Shown here in pieces: positions 50,659 through 60,704 of a stretch of 64,000 bases of DNA (positions are counted from its first letter, which is position 1; every line of letters begins with the position of its first letter). Made by a program: the position numbers and the translations under genes. A model generated the notes under the pieces. That model was not told where the DNA came from. It saw only the letters and a list, made by a program, of their open reading frames with translations, and did not search any database. Source of the stretch: Streptomyces sp. NBC_00461 (GTDB taxonomy: Bacteria; Actinomycetota; Actinomycetes; Streptomycetales; Streptomycetaceae); assembly GCF_036013935.1 (NCBI RefSeq), contig NZ_CP107902.1, positions 4,001,001-4,065,000 of the forward strand, written 5' to 3'.

Positions 50659-51576
50659 ATGTCACCCCGGCTCGACGCATCGCACGCCCAGGAGGCGACG
50701 TCGACGTCCCCTCCGGAACATCTGGATCCCATCGAGAGCATCGAGAGCGACGACCCAGACGCGCTTGCCGGGCTTGCCGGGCTTCCGGAGATCCCCCCGT
50801 ACGACGAAGTGGGACCGGTGGACGCCCGAGCGCTGTCCAAGACCCTCTTCGAGCGGCTGGAGTCCCTGGAGGAAGGCACGTACGAGTACTCGTACGTGCG
50901 GAACACGCTCGTCGAACTGAACCTCGCCCTGGTCAAGTTCGCCGCCTCCCGCTTCCGCTCGCGCAGCGAGCCGATGGAGGACATCGTCCAGGTCGGCACG
51001 ATCGGCCTGATCAAGGCGATCGACCGGTTCGAGCTCGCACGCGGGGTGGAGTTCCCCACGTTCGCGATGCCAACCATCGTCGGTGAGATCAAGCGCTTCT
51101 TCCGTGACACCTCGTGGTCCGTGCGCGTGCCGCGCCGACTGCAGGAGCTCCGGCTCGACCTGGCCAAGGCCGGCGACGAGCTGGCCCAGAAGCTCGACCG
51201 GGCACCGACCGTGGCGGAGCTCGCGGAGCGCCTCGACCTCTCCAAGGACGAGGTCGTCGAGGGCATGGCGGCGTCGAACGCGTACACCGCCTCCTCGCTG
51301 GACGCCCAGCCCGAGGAGGACGACGCCGAGGGCGCGCTCGCGGACCGGATCGGGTACGAGGACCACGGGCTCGAAGGCATCGAGTACGTGGAGTCACTCA
51401 AGCCGCTGATCGCCGAGCTGCCGCCGCGGGACCGGAAGATCCTCTCGCTGCGCTTCGTCGCGGGCATGACCCAGTCGGAGATAGGCGACGAGCTCGGCAT
51501 CTCGCAGATGCATGTGTCGCGACTGCTGTCGCGGACGCTGGTGCGATTGCGCAAGGGGCTGACCATCGAGGAGTGA
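50659..51576 (+). CDS. SigB/SigF-subfamily RNA polymerase sigma factor (sigI-like)
   Basis: A 305-residue group 3 sigma factor. Region 2: NLALVKFAASRFRSRSEPMEDIVQVGTIGLIKAIDRFE (in parts), PTFAMPTIVGEIKRFFRD and SWSVRVPRRLQEL; region 3 PTVAELAERLDLSKDEV; region 4 LPPRDRKILSLRFVAGMTQSEIGDELGISQMHVSRLLSR. ATG at 50659 follows GGAGG by five bases; ATG at 50635 would add eight residues without a ribosome site. Divergent from its STAS/kinase regulators. By position it probably corresponds to SigI of S. coelicolor. Confidence 0.93.
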   Translation: MSPRLDASHAQEATSTSPPEHLDPIESIESDDPDALAGLAGLPEIPPYDEVGPVDARALSKTLFERLESLEEGTYEYSYVRNTLVELNLALVKFAASRFRSRSEPMEDIVQVGTIGLIKAIDRFELARGVEFPTFAMPTIVGEIKRFFRDTSWSVRVPRRLQELRLDLAKAGDELAQKLDRAPTVAELAERLDLSKDEVVEGMAASNAYTASSLDAQPEEDDAEGALADRIGYEDHGLEGIEYVESLKPLIAELPPRDRKILSLRFVAGMTQSEIGDELGISQMHVSRLLSRTLVRLRKGLTIEE

Positions 51577-51777
51577 CGCCTCCCTGGTGGGACATCTCCC
51601 TCGTGGGACGCCTTCTGAGCGCGGTGCCGCCCGGACTGCCGGGCACGCCGCGCTCAGCCGTGTACCGGGTTACCCACAGAAACCCTTTCCCCAGAGGTTT
51701 CCATCCCTCACTATGGGCCCCCATACCCACCGGTAGGTCAGGACTCCGGCGGGCGCGGGGCGCAAGGAGGCGGGTGG

Positions 51778-53310
51778 ATGGCTCGGGCCGACGGGACCGA
51801 CAAAGGTGTCGAGACCGGGGGCGGGGTTCATGCGGACGCGCCCGACGCGCGGCTGACCGAACTGCTGCGCACCAGCTCCGCCACCGTCTATCCGGCCCTG
51901 CAGGAGCTTCGCACCCGGCATCAGCCGGGCGTTCTCGCCTATGCCCGGCTGTGCACGGCGAGCGAGTCCGCCGCACGGCAACTGGCCGCGCAGGCTTTCA
52001 CCCTGGCCGCCCGGCAAACCGCGCGCGGCGCCGAGCCCCTCGTGCCGCTGCGGCTTCAACTCCTGCTGCTGACCGGGCGGCTGGCCGCTTCGTGGGCGGG
52101 CGAGGAGCGGGCCGGTGGCCTCGACCCCGGTCTGCTGCTGGTCCTGAGCACGGCGGGCGCCGAGGGCCCCGTACCGCCCATGCTCACCGCCTTCCAGTCG
52201 CTGCCCTCCCGCGTCCAGGGCCTGGTCTGGTACGGCGTCGTGGAGCGGGAGACGGACGACAGGACGGCCGGCTTCCTGGGCCTGACCCGCGAGGACGTGA
52301 GCCACGAGACCGCGTCCGCACTGCAGGCCATGGGCCAGGCCTGTCTGCGCGCCCGCCTCGCCGCCTCGGACGACCCGCGCTGCGGCAACTTCGGCCGGCT
52401 CATCGAGGAGTCGGTACGCCCGGACAGTCCGCGCGAGAGCGCCGACCTGCACGCCCACATGGCCCGGTGCCCGCACTGCACCACGGCCTACGAGGAGCTG
52501 TCGGCCCTGCGGGACTCCCCGCGCACCGCGCTGGCCGAGGGGCTGTTGCCCTGGGCGGGCACGGCGTACGTCACACGTGAGGCTCCGCGCCCGAGGGCCC
52601 TCGCGGACGTGTCGGCCTGGCCGCCCTCGCGCCGCTTCCTGCTGGCCTCGGTGGCCCTTGGCGTCGCCCTGACCCCCCTGCTCCTGTTCCTGCTGTCGCA
52701 GGGCGGTTCGTCGTCCTCCCCGTCCCCGCAGGCGGCGGGCGCCGTCAGCACACCGCCGAGCCGGCCACAGGTCACGGTCACGGCGACGGTCTCGCCCACG
52801 CCGTCCCCCTCGGCGACCGCCAAGTCGCCCTCCCCGACGAAGAGTTCCTCCCCCTCCGCCAAGCCCTCGACATCGCCGCGCCCCTCGCCCACCCCGGCCC
52901 ACGCCCCGAACGGTGCCTACGCCCAGGTCGTGAACGTCGCCACCGGCTTCTGCCTGGACATCCGCGACGGCGACCTGGAGAACGGCACGGACGTGGTGAC
53001 GGCACCCTGCTCCTCGTCCCGCACACAGCGCTGGCGCGTCGACTCCGCACGCGGCGTCGTGCAGTCCTCCGCCGATCCCGGCTTCTGCCTGGACAGCCGC
53101 GGCGACGTGGACAAGGGCGCGGGCATCTGGGACTGCGGCTCGGTCGACGGCGACCACGGCCGGAACCTGAGCTTCACCGTCGACCCCGACGGAGTGATCC
53201 GCCCCGCGATCGCCATCGAGACCGCCCTGACCCCGTACGACGGCGACGGGGTGGCCTTGCGTCCGCTGAGCGGGGGCGGCCGGCAGCGGTGGCGGGCGGG
53301 GGCGGCCTGA
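51778..53310 (+). CDS. Sigma-like / zinc-finger / membrane / ricin-lectin fusion protein
   Basis: A 510-residue type II-like membrane protein. Residues 30-210 look like a degenerate ECF sigma region (ELQELRTRHQPGVLAYARLC, LPSRVQGLVWYGVVERETDD, FLGLTREDVSHETASALQAM); H227-C231-C234 in HMARCPHC form an anti-sigma type zinc knuckle; a membrane helix at about 285-306; a Ser/Pro/Thr linker of about 75 residues; and a C-terminal ricin B-type trefoil (about 385-510, GFCLDIRDGDLENGTDV, GFCLDSRGDVDKG, RQRWRAG). Thus a cytoplasmic transcription-related module is tied to an extracellular sugar-binding one. GGAGG precedes the ATG. Confidence 0.82.
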   Translation: MARADGTDKGVETGGGVHADAPDARLTELLRTSSATVYPALQELRTRHQPGVLAYARLCTASESAARQLAAQAFTLAARQTARGAEPLVPLRLQLLLLTGRLAASWAGEERAGGLDPGLLLVLSTAGAEGPVPPMLTAFQSLPSRVQGLVWYGVVERETDDRTAGFLGLTREDVSHETASALQAMGQACLRARLAASDDPRCGNFGRLIEESVRPDSPRESADLHAHMARCPHCTTAYEELSALRDSPRTALAEGLLPWAGTAYVTREAPRPRALADVSAWPPSRRFLLASVALGVALTPLLLFLLSQGGSSSSPSPQAAGAVSTPPSRPQVTVTATVSPTPSPSATAKSPSPTKSSSPSAKPSTSPRPSPTPAHAPNGAYAQVVNVATGFCLDIRDGDLENGTDVVTAPCSSSRTQRWRVDSARGVVQSSADPGFCLDSRGDVDKGAGIWDCGSVDGDHGRNLSFTVDPDGVIRPAIAIETALTPYDGDGVALRPLSGGGRQRWRAGAA

Positions 53311-53364
53311 TCGCCCCGATTGCCGTCTGATCATGGTCCGATCGCGGGTCTGATTGCCGCCTGA

Positions 53365-54534
53365 TCAGGTCTGTTGTACGCCTCGGCGCCACACGGCGGC
53401 GACCAGGGGCACTCCCGGCCGGTAGGCGAGGTGTACGTGGCTCGGGGCGTCGAGGGTGATGAGGTCCGCGTAGGCGCCGGGCGTCAGCCGGCCGATGTCG
53501 TCGCGGCGCAGGGCCCGCGCTCCGCCCGCGGTGGCCGACCAGAGCGCCTCGTCGGGGGTCATCCCCATGTCGCGTACCGCGAGGGCGATGCAGAAGGGGA
53601 CCGAGGAGGTGAAGGAGGAGCCCGGGTTGCAGTCGGTGGAGAGGGCGACGGTGACGCCGGCGTTGAGGAGGCGGCGGGCGTCCGGCCACTCGGCGCGGGT
53701 GGAGAACTCGGCGCCGGGGAGGAGGGTGGCGACCGTGTCGCCGTTCGCGAGGGCGTCGATGTCCGCGTCGGTGAGGTGGGTGCAGTGGTCGGCGCTGGCC
53801 GCGTCGAGTTCGACGGCCAGTTGCACGCCGGGGCCGTAGGAGAGCTGGTTGGCGTGGACCCGCGGGTGCAGGCCCTTGGCCTTGCCGGCGGTGAGGATCG
53901 TGCGGGCCTGGTCGCCGTCGAAGGCGCCCTTCTCGCAGAACACGTCGATCCAACGGGCGTACGGCGCGCAGGCGTCGAGCATCTCGCCGGTGACGAGGGC
54001 GACGTAGGCGGCGGGGTCGTCGGCGTAGTCCGGGGAGACGATGTGGGCGCCGAGGTAGGTGACCTCGTCGGTGTGCGCGGCGGCGATGCGCAGGGCGCGG
54101 GACTCGTCGGCGACGGTGAGGCCGTAGCCGGACTTGGTCTCGAAGGTGGTGGTGCCCTGGCGGAGGGCCTCGGCGAGGTAGCGGGTGAGGTTGGCCTCCA
54201 GCGCCTCGTCGCTCGCGGCCCGGGTGGCGGCGACCGTGGTGCGGATGCCGCCCGCGGTGTACGACCGCCCGGACATACGGGCGTTGAACTCCTGCGTCCG
54301 GTCGCCCGCGAAGACCAGGTGCGAGTGGGAGTCGACGAAGCCCGGGACGACCGCCCGGCCACCGGCGTCGACCCGGTTGTCAGTGGCGGGTGCTTTGCTT
54401 GATTCACCGGTCCACGCGACGCGGTCGCCGTCGATGACGAGCGCCGCGTCCTGGATCAGTCCGAGAGGACCGTCACCGAGGGAGGGGTCGTTGGTGACCA
54501 GCGTGGCGATGTTGGTGATGACGGTGCTGCTCAT
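53365..54534 (-). CDS. hutI: Imidazolonepropionase HutI
   Basis: Hydrolyses imidazolonepropionate to N-formimidoyl-glutamate. The 389-residue amidohydrolase has metal ligands in [41 protein letters not shown] and [10 protein letters not shown]. Last gene of the minus-strand hut operon; 26 bp after hutF. Start ATG 54534 gives the family N-terminus. Confidence 0.95.
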   Translation of the reverse strand: MSSTVITNIATLVTNDPSLGDGPLGLIQDAALVIDGDRVAWTGESSKAPATDNRVDAGGRAVVPGFVDSHSHLVFAGDRTQEFNARMSGRSYTAGGIRTTVAATRAASDEALEANLTRYLAEALRQGTTTFETKSGYGLTVADESRALRIAAAHTDEVTYLGAHIVSPDYADDPAAYVALVTGEMLDACAPYARWIDVFCEKGAFDGDQARTILTAGKAKGLHPRVHANQLSYGPGVQLAVELDAASADHCTHLTDADIDALANGDTVATLLPGAEFSTRAEWPDARRLLNAGVTVALSTDCNPGSSFTSSVPFCIALAVRDMGMTPDEALWSATAGGARALRRDDIGRLTPGAYADLITLDAPSHVHLAYRPGVPLVAAVWRRGVQQT

Positions 54535-54560
54535 GGCGTCCTCAGGGATGACGGTGGGTT

Positions 54561-55913
54561 TCAGGCTCGCAGCGCTTCGACGGCGTCCGCGAGCGCTGTC
54601 GGCACATCGGGTACGAGTGTGTGGGCGCCGTCCCGCACGACGTGTCGGCCACCCACGACCGTATGGCGTACGTCCGCCGCTGAGGCCGCGAATACCGCCG
54701 TCTCCGCGCCGAGTCGCGGCAGGGGCCCGGCAGTCCTGACCGAGTCGAGCGCGATCGTCGTGAAGTCGGCGAGCGCGCCCGGTTCCAGGACGCCCGCACC
54801 TTCCCAGCCCAGGGCCGCATGGCCGTCCGCCGAAGCCGCGCGCAGCAGTGCCGCGGCGGTCCAGTGACCGCGGGTGCGGGTGCGCAGACGCTCGTTGAGC
54901 TCCATCGCGCGTGCCTCTTCGAGCAGGTCGATGACGGCGTGGCTGTCGGAGCCGAGGGAGAGCGGAGAGCCTGCCTTCTGCAGGGCGACGGCCGGGCCGA
55001 TGCCGTCCGCGAGGTCCCGCTCGGTCGTCGGGCACATGCAGGTGCCGGTGCCGGAGCCGCCGATGAGCGCGATGTCCTCGTCCGTGAGGTGCGTGTTGTG
55101 GACACCGGTGGTGCGGGGCCCGAGCACGCCGTGCTCGGAGAGGAGCTGCGTGGGCGTGCACCCGTGGGCGGCCCGGCAGGCGTCGTTCTCGGCGGTCTGC
55201 TCGGACAGGTGCACATGCAGCGGGGCCCGCCGCTCCTCGGCCCAGCGCGCCACGGTCGCCAACTGGCCGGCGGGCACGGCCCGTACGGAGTGGATGGCCG
55301 CCCCGATCCGCGCGTGATCCCGTTCCTTGAGAACTGAACAGCGTTCGGCCCAGGCCTCCGCGCTGCCGTCGGAGAAGCGCAGCTGGTGGGTGTTGGGCGC
55401 CTCACCGCTGTGCTCGTTCACGATTCCGGCCGCGAGATAGGCGGTGTCGAGGAGGGTGATGCGGATGCCGGCGTCGGCGGCGGCCGCGATGAGCGCTTCG
55501 CCCATCGCGTTGGGGTCGGCGTAGGGGGTGCCGCCGGGGGCGTGGTGGACGTAGTGGAACTCGCCGACGCTCGTCACGCCCGCCAGCGCCATCTCGGCGT
55601 ACACGGCGACGGCGAGTGCGTGGTAGGTCTCCGGGGTCAGCTTGTCGGCGACCGCGTACATGACCTCGCGCCAGGTCCAGAAGGTGCCGGAACCGACCTG
55701 GACGGTGGAGCGCAAAGCGCGGTGGAAGGCGTGCGAGTGGGCGTTCGCCAGCCCCGGGAGGGTCAGGCCGCGCAGGATCTCGGCGCCGGGGGGCGGGGTG
55801 GGCACGTCCGTGCGGACGGCGGTGATGCGGCCGTCCGCCACCTCCAGCGCCACGCCGGGCTCGACGTGGGTGTCGAGCCAGGCGTGCTCCAGCCAATACG
55901 TCCGCGTGGTCAC
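54561..55913 (-). CDS. hutF: Formimidoylglutamate deiminase HutF
   Basis: Converts N-formimidoyl-glutamate to N-formylglutamate and ammonia. The 450-residue zinc amidohydrolase carries [43 protein letters not shown] and [19 protein letters not shown], as in HutF rather than guanine deaminase. GTG start overlaps the stop of the M20 gene (GTGA). Choice of HutF means the operon uses the five-step pathway, which then requires a formylglutamate deformylase. Confidence 0.92.
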   Translation of the reverse strand: MTTRTYWLEHAWLDTHVEPGVALEVADGRITAVRTDVPTPPPGAEILRGLTLPGLANAHSHAFHRALRSTVQVGSGTFWTWREVMYAVADKLTPETYHALAVAVYAEMALAGVTSVGEFHYVHHAPGGTPYADPNAMGEALIAAAADAGIRITLLDTAYLAAGIVNEHSGEAPNTHQLRFSDGSAEAWAERCSVLKERDHARIGAAIHSVRAVPAGQLATVARWAEERRAPLHVHLSEQTAENDACRAAHGCTPTQLLSEHGVLGPRTTGVHNTHLTDEDIALIGGSGTGTCMCPTTERDLADGIGPAVALQKAGSPLSLGSDSHAVIDLLEEARAMELNERLRTRTRGHWTAAALLRAASADGHAALGWEGAGVLEPGALADFTTIALDSVRTAGPLPRLGAETAVFAASAADVRHTVVGGRHVVRDGAHTLVPDVPTALADAVEALRA

Positions 55914-57325
55914 CTGCAGGCCAGCCCTTCCAGTACGTCGGCGAGTGCGAGCACCCCGGCCACGCAGTCGTCCTCGGCGGCGAACTCGGCCGGGGAGTGC
56001 GAGACGCCCGTGGGGTTGCGCACGAACAGCATCGCGGTCGGGATGCTCCCGGAGAGGATTCCGGCGTCGTGTCCCGCACCGGTACCCAGGACGGGGACCG
56101 TGAGCTCGGTGTCCTTGCCCAGGATGCGGGCCAGTTCGTCCCGCAGGGCATGGTCGAACTCGACGACCGGCGTGAAGGACTCACGGACGACGTCGAGGTC
56201 GACACCGTGTGCGGCGGCGTACTCGCGGGCGGCCCGCTCGACACCGCCGACCACCTGGTCGAGGCTCTCCTGGTCGGCGGCGCGGGAGTCGAGCCAGCCG
56301 CGGACCAGCGAGGGGATGGCGTTGACGCCGTTCGGCTCGACGGCGATCTTGCCGAAGGTGGCGACGGCACCGGCGAGTTCGCCCTCGCGACGGGCGGCGA
56401 GGACGGTCTCGGCGTACGACAGCATGGGGTCGCGCCGGTCCACGAGCCGGGTCGTGCCGGCGTGGTTGGCCTCGCCCCGGAAGTCGAACCGCCAACGCCC
56501 GTGCGGCCAGATGGCGCTGGCGATGCCGACCCGGTCACCGGACAGGTCCAGCGCCCGCCCCTGCTCGACGTGCAGCTCGACGAAGGCGCCGATGCGTCCG
56601 AGGCGCTCCGGGTCCGCCCCGATGGCGTCGGGGTCGTAACCGGCGGCCTCCATCGCCCTGGGCAGCGTGATGCCGTCACCGTCGGTCAGCCGGTGCGCCT
56701 GCTCGACGGTCAGCTGCCCGGAGGTGAGCCGCGACCCGACACAGGCCAGTCCGAACCGGGCGCCCTCCTCGTCACCGAAGTTGACGATGGCGAGGGGCTT
56801 GTCGAACTGCGCGTTCCTGCCGCGCAGTTCATCGAGCGCGGCGAAGGAGGAGACGACGCCGAGGGGCCCGTCGAAGGCGCCGCCGTCGGGCACGGAGTCG
56901 AGATGCGACCCCGTGACGACTGCGTCCCCGGCGCCGGGGTCCCCGAGCCAGGCCCACTGGTTCCCGTTCCGGTCGACCTCGTGGCTCAGCCCGCGTGCCT
57001 CGGCCTGTTCCTTGAACCAGGCCCGGCACTCGGCATCGGCCCCGGTCCAGGCGAAGCGGCGGTAACCGCGGGAGTCGGGGTGCCGCCCGATGGGCCGCAG
57101 CTCACGCCACATGGAGTGGAACGAGCCGACACCGGCGGCCGGCCCAGGCTGTGGGCAGTCGTTCCGCAGGGCGATGGGGGTCCCCCCGCTCGAACGTAGT
57201 TGAGAGTGGGGGAGGGCGGGCACAGCCGAACCCGCACCCGCACCCGCACCCGCACCCGCACCCGCCGACGAGACCGCGGCCCCCACCGGACGGTTGCCGC
57301 CCCGCTCATCTCCCGGAAGGGTCAC
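55910..57325 (-). CDS. M20 family amidohydrolase (allantoate amidohydrolase-like)
   Basis: A 471-residue zinc hydrolase of the allantoate amidohydrolase / N-carbamoylase family: [21 protein letters not shown] (in parts), [11 protein letters not shown] with the catalytic Glu pair, [12 protein letters not shown] and [24 protein letters not shown]. The conserved part starts around residue 70 ([15 protein letters not shown]); the first 70 residues are low-complexity, built by a (CCCGCA)n repeat, giving (Ala-Gly)6, and by a dispersed repeat. GTG at 57325 overlaps the hutU stop. Its place in a hut operon lacking hutG suggests it may hydrolyse N-formylglutamate rather than allantoate; this is inference. 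Confidence 0.85.
   Translation of the reverse strand: MTLPGDERGGNRPVGAAVSSAGAGAGAGAGAGSAVPALPHSQLRSSGGTPIALRNDCPQPGPAAGVGSFHSMWRELRPIGRHPDSRGYRRFAWTGADAECRAWFKEQAEARGLSHEVDRNGNQWAWLGDPGAGDAVVTGSHLDSVPDGGAFDGPLGVVSSFAALDELRGRNAQFDKPLAIVNFGDEEGARFGLACVGSRLTSGQLTVEQAHRLTDGDGITLPRAMEAAGYDPDAIGADPERLGRIGAFVELHVEQGRALDLSGDRVGIASAIWPHGRWRFDFRGEANHAGTTRLVDRRDPMLSYAETVLAARREGELAGAVATFGKIAVEPNGVNAIPSLVRGWLDSRAADQESLDQVVGGVERAAREYAAAHGVDLDVVRESFTPVVEFDHALRDELARILGKDTELTVPVLGTGAGHDAGILSGSIPTAMLFVRNPTGVSHSPAEFAAEDDCVAGVLALADVLEGLACR
57180..57224. repeat. Dispersed Streptomyces repeat inside the amidohydrolase N-terminus
   Basis: TCCCCCCGCTCGAACGTAGT TGAGAGTGGGGGAGGG (two parts) is an imperfect hairpin (CCCCC/GGGGG, CTC/GAG) of a kind scattered between Streptomyces genes, by memory. 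Here it is translated as [10 protein letters not shown]. Confidence 0.65.
57231..57266. repeat. Hexanucleotide microsatellite (CCCGCA)5 CCCGCC
   Basis: Five perfect CCCGCA units and a sixth variant encode an Ala-Gly run at residues about 21-32 of the amidohydrolase on the minus strand. Unit length 6 preserves frame. Confidence 0.93.
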
Positions 57326-58986
57326 GCGTCGTCACCCTCGCGCATGGGAATCCGCACGCCCCGCTCGTCGGCGACCGACTCCGCGATGTCGTACCCGGCG
57401 TCGACGTGCCGGATGACACCCATGCCGGGGTCGTTCGTGAGCACGCGGTGGATCTTCTCGCCGGCGAGCTTGGTTCCGTCGGCGACGGAGACCTGCCCGG
57501 CGTGGATGGACCGCCCCATGCCGACGCCGCCGCCATGGTGGATGGAGACCCAGGACGCACCGGACGCCACGTTGACCATGGCGTTCAGCAGCGGCCAGTC
57601 GGCGATCGCGTCGGAGCCGTCGAGCATGGCCTCGGTCTCGCGGTAGGGGGACGCCACGGAACCGCAGTCGAGGTGGTCCCGCCCGATGGCCAGCGGAGCC
57701 GCCAGTTCACCGCTCGCGACCATGTCGTTGAAGCGCTCGCCGGCCTTGTCCCGCTCGCCGTAGCCGAGCCAGCAGATACGGGCGGGCAGGCCCTGGAAGT
57801 GGACGCGCTCCCCCGCCATCTTGATCCAGCGGTGCAGGGACTCGTTCTCCGGGAAGAGGTCGAGGAGGGCCTTGTCGGTCTTGGCGATGTCGGAGGCCTC
57901 GCCGGACAGGGCCGCCCAGCGGAAGGGGCCCTTGCCCTCGCAGAACAGCGGCCGGATGTAGGCGGGGACGAAGCCGGGGAAGGCGAACGCCCGCTCGTAC
58001 CCGGCGAGTTGGGCCTCGCCGCGGATCGAGTTGCCGTAGTCGAAGACCTCCGCGCCGGCGTCCATGAAGCCGACCATCGCCTCGACGTGCCTGGCCATGG
58101 ACTCACGGGCACGGGTGGTGAAGCCGGCCGGGTCCTTGGCCGCTGCGTCCGCCATGTCGTCGAAGTCGACGCCCACGGGCAGGTAGGACAGCGGGTCGTG
58201 GGCCGAGGTCTGGTCGGTGACGATGTCGATGGGGGCGCTCTCGGCGAGCATGCGCGGCAGCAGCTCGGCGGCGTTGCCCAGCAGGCCGATGGAGAGCGGG
58301 CGGCGGGCGTCACGGGCCTCGACGGCGAGCTGGAGGGCGTGCTCCAGGCTGTCGGCCTTCACGTCCAGGTAGCGGTGCTCGATGCGGCGCTCGATGGCGC
58401 GCGGGTCGACGTCGATACAGATCGCGACGCCGTCGTTCATGGTGACGGCGAGGGGCTGGGCGCCGCCCATGCCGCCGAGGCCGGCGGTGAGGGTGATCGT
58501 GCCGGCGAGGGTGCCCCTGAACTTCTTGGCGGCGACGGCGGCGAAGGTCTCGTAGGTGCCCTGGAGGATGCCCTGGGTGCCGATGTAGATCCAGGAGCCG
58601 GCGGTCATCTGCCCGTACATGGTCAGGCCGAGGGCCTCCAGGCGACGGAACTCCTCCCAGTTGGCCCAGTCGCCGACGAGGTTGGAGTTGGCGATCAGGA
58701 CGCGCGGAGCCCACTCGTGGGTCTGCATCACGCCGACCGGGCGGCCGGACTGGACGAGCATGGTCTCGTCCTGCTTCAGCCCCTTCAGCGTCCGCACCAT
58801 CGCGTCGAAGGAGCGCCAGTCGCGGGCCGCCTTGCCCGTGCCGCCGTAGACGACGAGCTTGTCGGGGTGCTCGGCGACCTCCGGGTCGAGGTTGTTCTGC
58901 AGCATCCGGAGGGCGGCTTCCTGCTGCCATCCCAGGGCGCTCAGTTCCGTACCGCGCGACGCTCGTACGGGGCGGGGTCCTGACAT
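57322..58986 (-). CDS. hutU: Urocanate hydratase HutU
   Basis: Converts urocanate to imidazolonepropionate using tightly bound NAD as electrophile. The 554-residue protein shows [34 protein letters not shown] (with TMLVQSGRP), [31 protein letters not shown] and GDQTS-like [14 protein letters not shown]. First gene of the operon, with a promoter-like sequence 40-67 bases upstream. Confidence 0.96.
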   Translation of the reverse strand: MSGPRPVRASRGTELSALGWQQEAALRMLQNNLDPEVAEHPDKLVVYGGTGKAARDWRSFDAMVRTLKGLKQDETMLVQSGRPVGVMQTHEWAPRVLIANSNLVGDWANWEEFRRLEALGLTMYGQMTAGSWIYIGTQGILQGTYETFAAVAAKKFRGTLAGTITLTAGLGGMGGAQPLAVTMNDGVAICIDVDPRAIERRIEHRYLDVKADSLEHALQLAVEARDARRPLSIGLLGNAAELLPRMLAESAPIDIVTDQTSAHDPLSYLPVGVDFDDMADAAAKDPAGFTTRARESMARHVEAMVGFMDAGAEVFDYGNSIRGEAQLAGYERAFAFPGFVPAYIRPLFCEGKGPFRWAALSGEASDIAKTDKALLDLFPENESLHRWIKMAGERVHFQGLPARICWLGYGERDKAGERFNDMVASGELAAPLAIGRDHLDCGSVASPYRETEAMLDGSDAIADWPLLNAMVNVASGASWVSIHHGGGVGMGRSIHAGQVSVADGTKLAGEKIHRVLTNDPGMGVIRHVDAGYDIAESVADERGVRIPMREGDDA

Positions 58987-59024
58987 GGTCTGCCTCCTAG
59001 CGGATTGTTGCCATCGTTATTCAC

Positions 59025-59053
59025 ATCTTGGCTCCCTGAATAGAGCTAGTCAA
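59025..59053 (-). promoter_or_regulatory. Promoter of the hut operon
   Basis: On the minus strand TTGACT (59053-59048), 17-base spacer, CAAGAT (59030-59025), in an AT-rich patch between the divergent hutU and PLP-enzyme genes. It leaves a leader of about 30 bases before the hutU start. Confidence 0.6.
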
Positions 59054-59156
59054 TACATGCGTGAGCCAGCGGTGGCGGGCCGCGGGTGTTTGGGTGGATG
59101 TACTGGATGTTCCGGCCGGACGCATCGGGGCCGGCGGCGAGATCACGGGGGACGCG

Positions 59157-60536
59157 ATGAACAGCGGCAAGGACGGTCGGGTGAGCGGTGTCGACAGGGT
59201 GGTCCGGCGCGACGAGGCGGTGCGGGCCGCCGTGGAACAGGGGCTGCTGGGGCCCGGCACGCCCCTCGTGGGGCTGCTGGACGTCGTCGGCATCCGGGAG
59301 TCGGCCACGGAACTGCGCACGGCGTTCGACGCGGTCACGGCGCCCGGTACACCGGTGCTGCACGCCTTCGCGGTGAAGGCGAGCCCGCTGGTGCCGGTGT
59401 TGCGGCTGCTGTACGAGGAGGGCATCGGCGCCGAGGTGGCGAGCCCGGGCGAGCTGGCGCTGACGCGGGCGGCGGGGGTGCCGCCGAACCGCACCGTGCT
59501 GGACTCGCCCGCGAAGACACCGGCCGAGTTGCGCGAGGCGCTGGCACTGGGCATCGCCGTCAACGCGGACAACCCGCAGGAGCTGGAGCGCATCGACGGC
59601 CTGATGCGGTCGGCCACAAGCCGCTCCCCGCTCGGGATCCGGGTGAATCCGCAGGTCGGCGGGGGTTCCATCGCGGCGACCTCGACCGCCACCCCGACCT
59701 CGAAGTTCGGGGTGGCGCTGCGGGACGAGGGGGCGCGGGAGTGGGTCGTACGGGCGTACGCGGACCGCCCGTGGCTCACACGGCTGCACGCGCACACCGG
59801 GTCCCAGGGCATGCCGCTCTCCCTGATGGCGCAGGGCGTGGCCGAGACGTACGCGCTCGCCGAGGAGATCAACCGGCGGATCGGACGGCCGCAGATCGAC
59901 ACGCTCGACATCGGCGGCGGGCTGCCGGTGAACTTCGGCTCGGACGAGACGACCCCGACGTACGCGCAGTACGCGCGGCTGCTGAGCGAGGCGGTGCCGG
60001 GGCTGTTCGGCGGCCGGTACGGACTGGTCACCGAGTTCGGGCGGTCGCTGCTGGCCAAGCACGGGACCGTGGTGGCCCGGGTGGAGTACGCCAAGAGCGC
60101 GGGCGGGCGGCCGGTCGCGGTCACGCACGCGGGCGTGCAGGTGGCGACGCGGACGGTGTACGCGCCGGGGTCCTGGCCGCTCAGGATCGCCGCGTACGAC
60201 GGCAAGGGGCGGCCCAAGGAGGGGCCCCGGGTGGTGCAGGACGTCGCCGGGCCGGCCTGCTTCGCGGGCGACCTGCTGGCCGAGGGGCGGGCGCTGCCGC
60301 TGCTGGAGCAGGGGGACTACGCGGCGGCGCTGGACACGGGGGCGTACTACTTCGCGCACCACTACGCGTACAACTCCCTTGCCCGGCCCGGGATCCACGG
60401 CTTCGCGCCGGACGGTGCCGGGGGCGTGGCCTTCGCGACCGTACGGGAGCCGCAGAGCCTCGACGAGATCGTGGCCGAGTCGGGAGGGGAGCACGCGGGC
60501 TCGCTCACCACCCTCCGCGCCCCTGACCACCGTTGA
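59157..60536 (+). CDS. Fold type III PLP decarboxylase-like protein (LysA/ornithine decarboxylase family)
   Basis: A 459-residue protein of the alanine racemase/diaminopimelate decarboxylase fold. PLP Lys74 is in HAFAVKASPLVPVL; other elements are VASPGELALTRAAG, HTGSQGMPLSLM, DIGGGLPVNFGSD, VTEFGRSLLAKHG and a C-terminal active-site Cys region GPACFAGDLL with DTGAYYFAHHYAYNS. It departs enough from DAP decarboxylase that its substrate is open. GGGGA four bases before the ATG at 59157 supports the start. Divergent from hutU. Confidence 0.85.
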   Translation: MNSGKDGRVSGVDRVVRRDEAVRAAVEQGLLGPGTPLVGLLDVVGIRESATELRTAFDAVTAPGTPVLHAFAVKASPLVPVLRLLYEEGIGAEVASPGELALTRAAGVPPNRTVLDSPAKTPAELREALALGIAVNADNPQELERIDGLMRSATSRSPLGIRVNPQVGGGSIAATSTATPTSKFGVALRDEGAREWVVRAYADRPWLTRLHAHTGSQGMPLSLMAQGVAETYALAEEINRRIGRPQIDTLDIGGGLPVNFGSDETTPTYAQYARLLSEAVPGLFGGRYGLVTEFGRSLLAKHGTVVARVEYAKSAGGRPVAVTHAGVQVATRTVYAPGSWPLRIAAYDGKGRPKEGPRVVQDVAGPACFAGDLLAEGRALPLLEQGDYAAALDTGAYYFAHHYAYNSLARPGIHGFAPDGAGGVAFATVREPQSLDEIVAESGGEHAGSLTTLRAPDHR

Positions 60537-60704
60537 CGCACCTCGGCCTGATGTGGTGGTCAACTACTTCGAAATCAAGGCAAGTTGACCCACCTTAGTC
60601 CCCTGGCGCATGTTCCACCGGAAAATGCCAGATCCCTCACCCGTCGCGCACACGTTGCGTAGTTTCGGCGTCACTCAGCCGAACCGCAGGCGGGAGGGGA
60701 GCCG

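Noticed and set aside
51723..51746. Minus-strand GAGT-N14-GGGTAT, a match to the SigB-class promoter consensus, reading antisense into the sigma gene
   Set aside because: GNNT carries little information in GC-rich DNA, and no gene or known antisense RNA lies downstream; kept only as a note.
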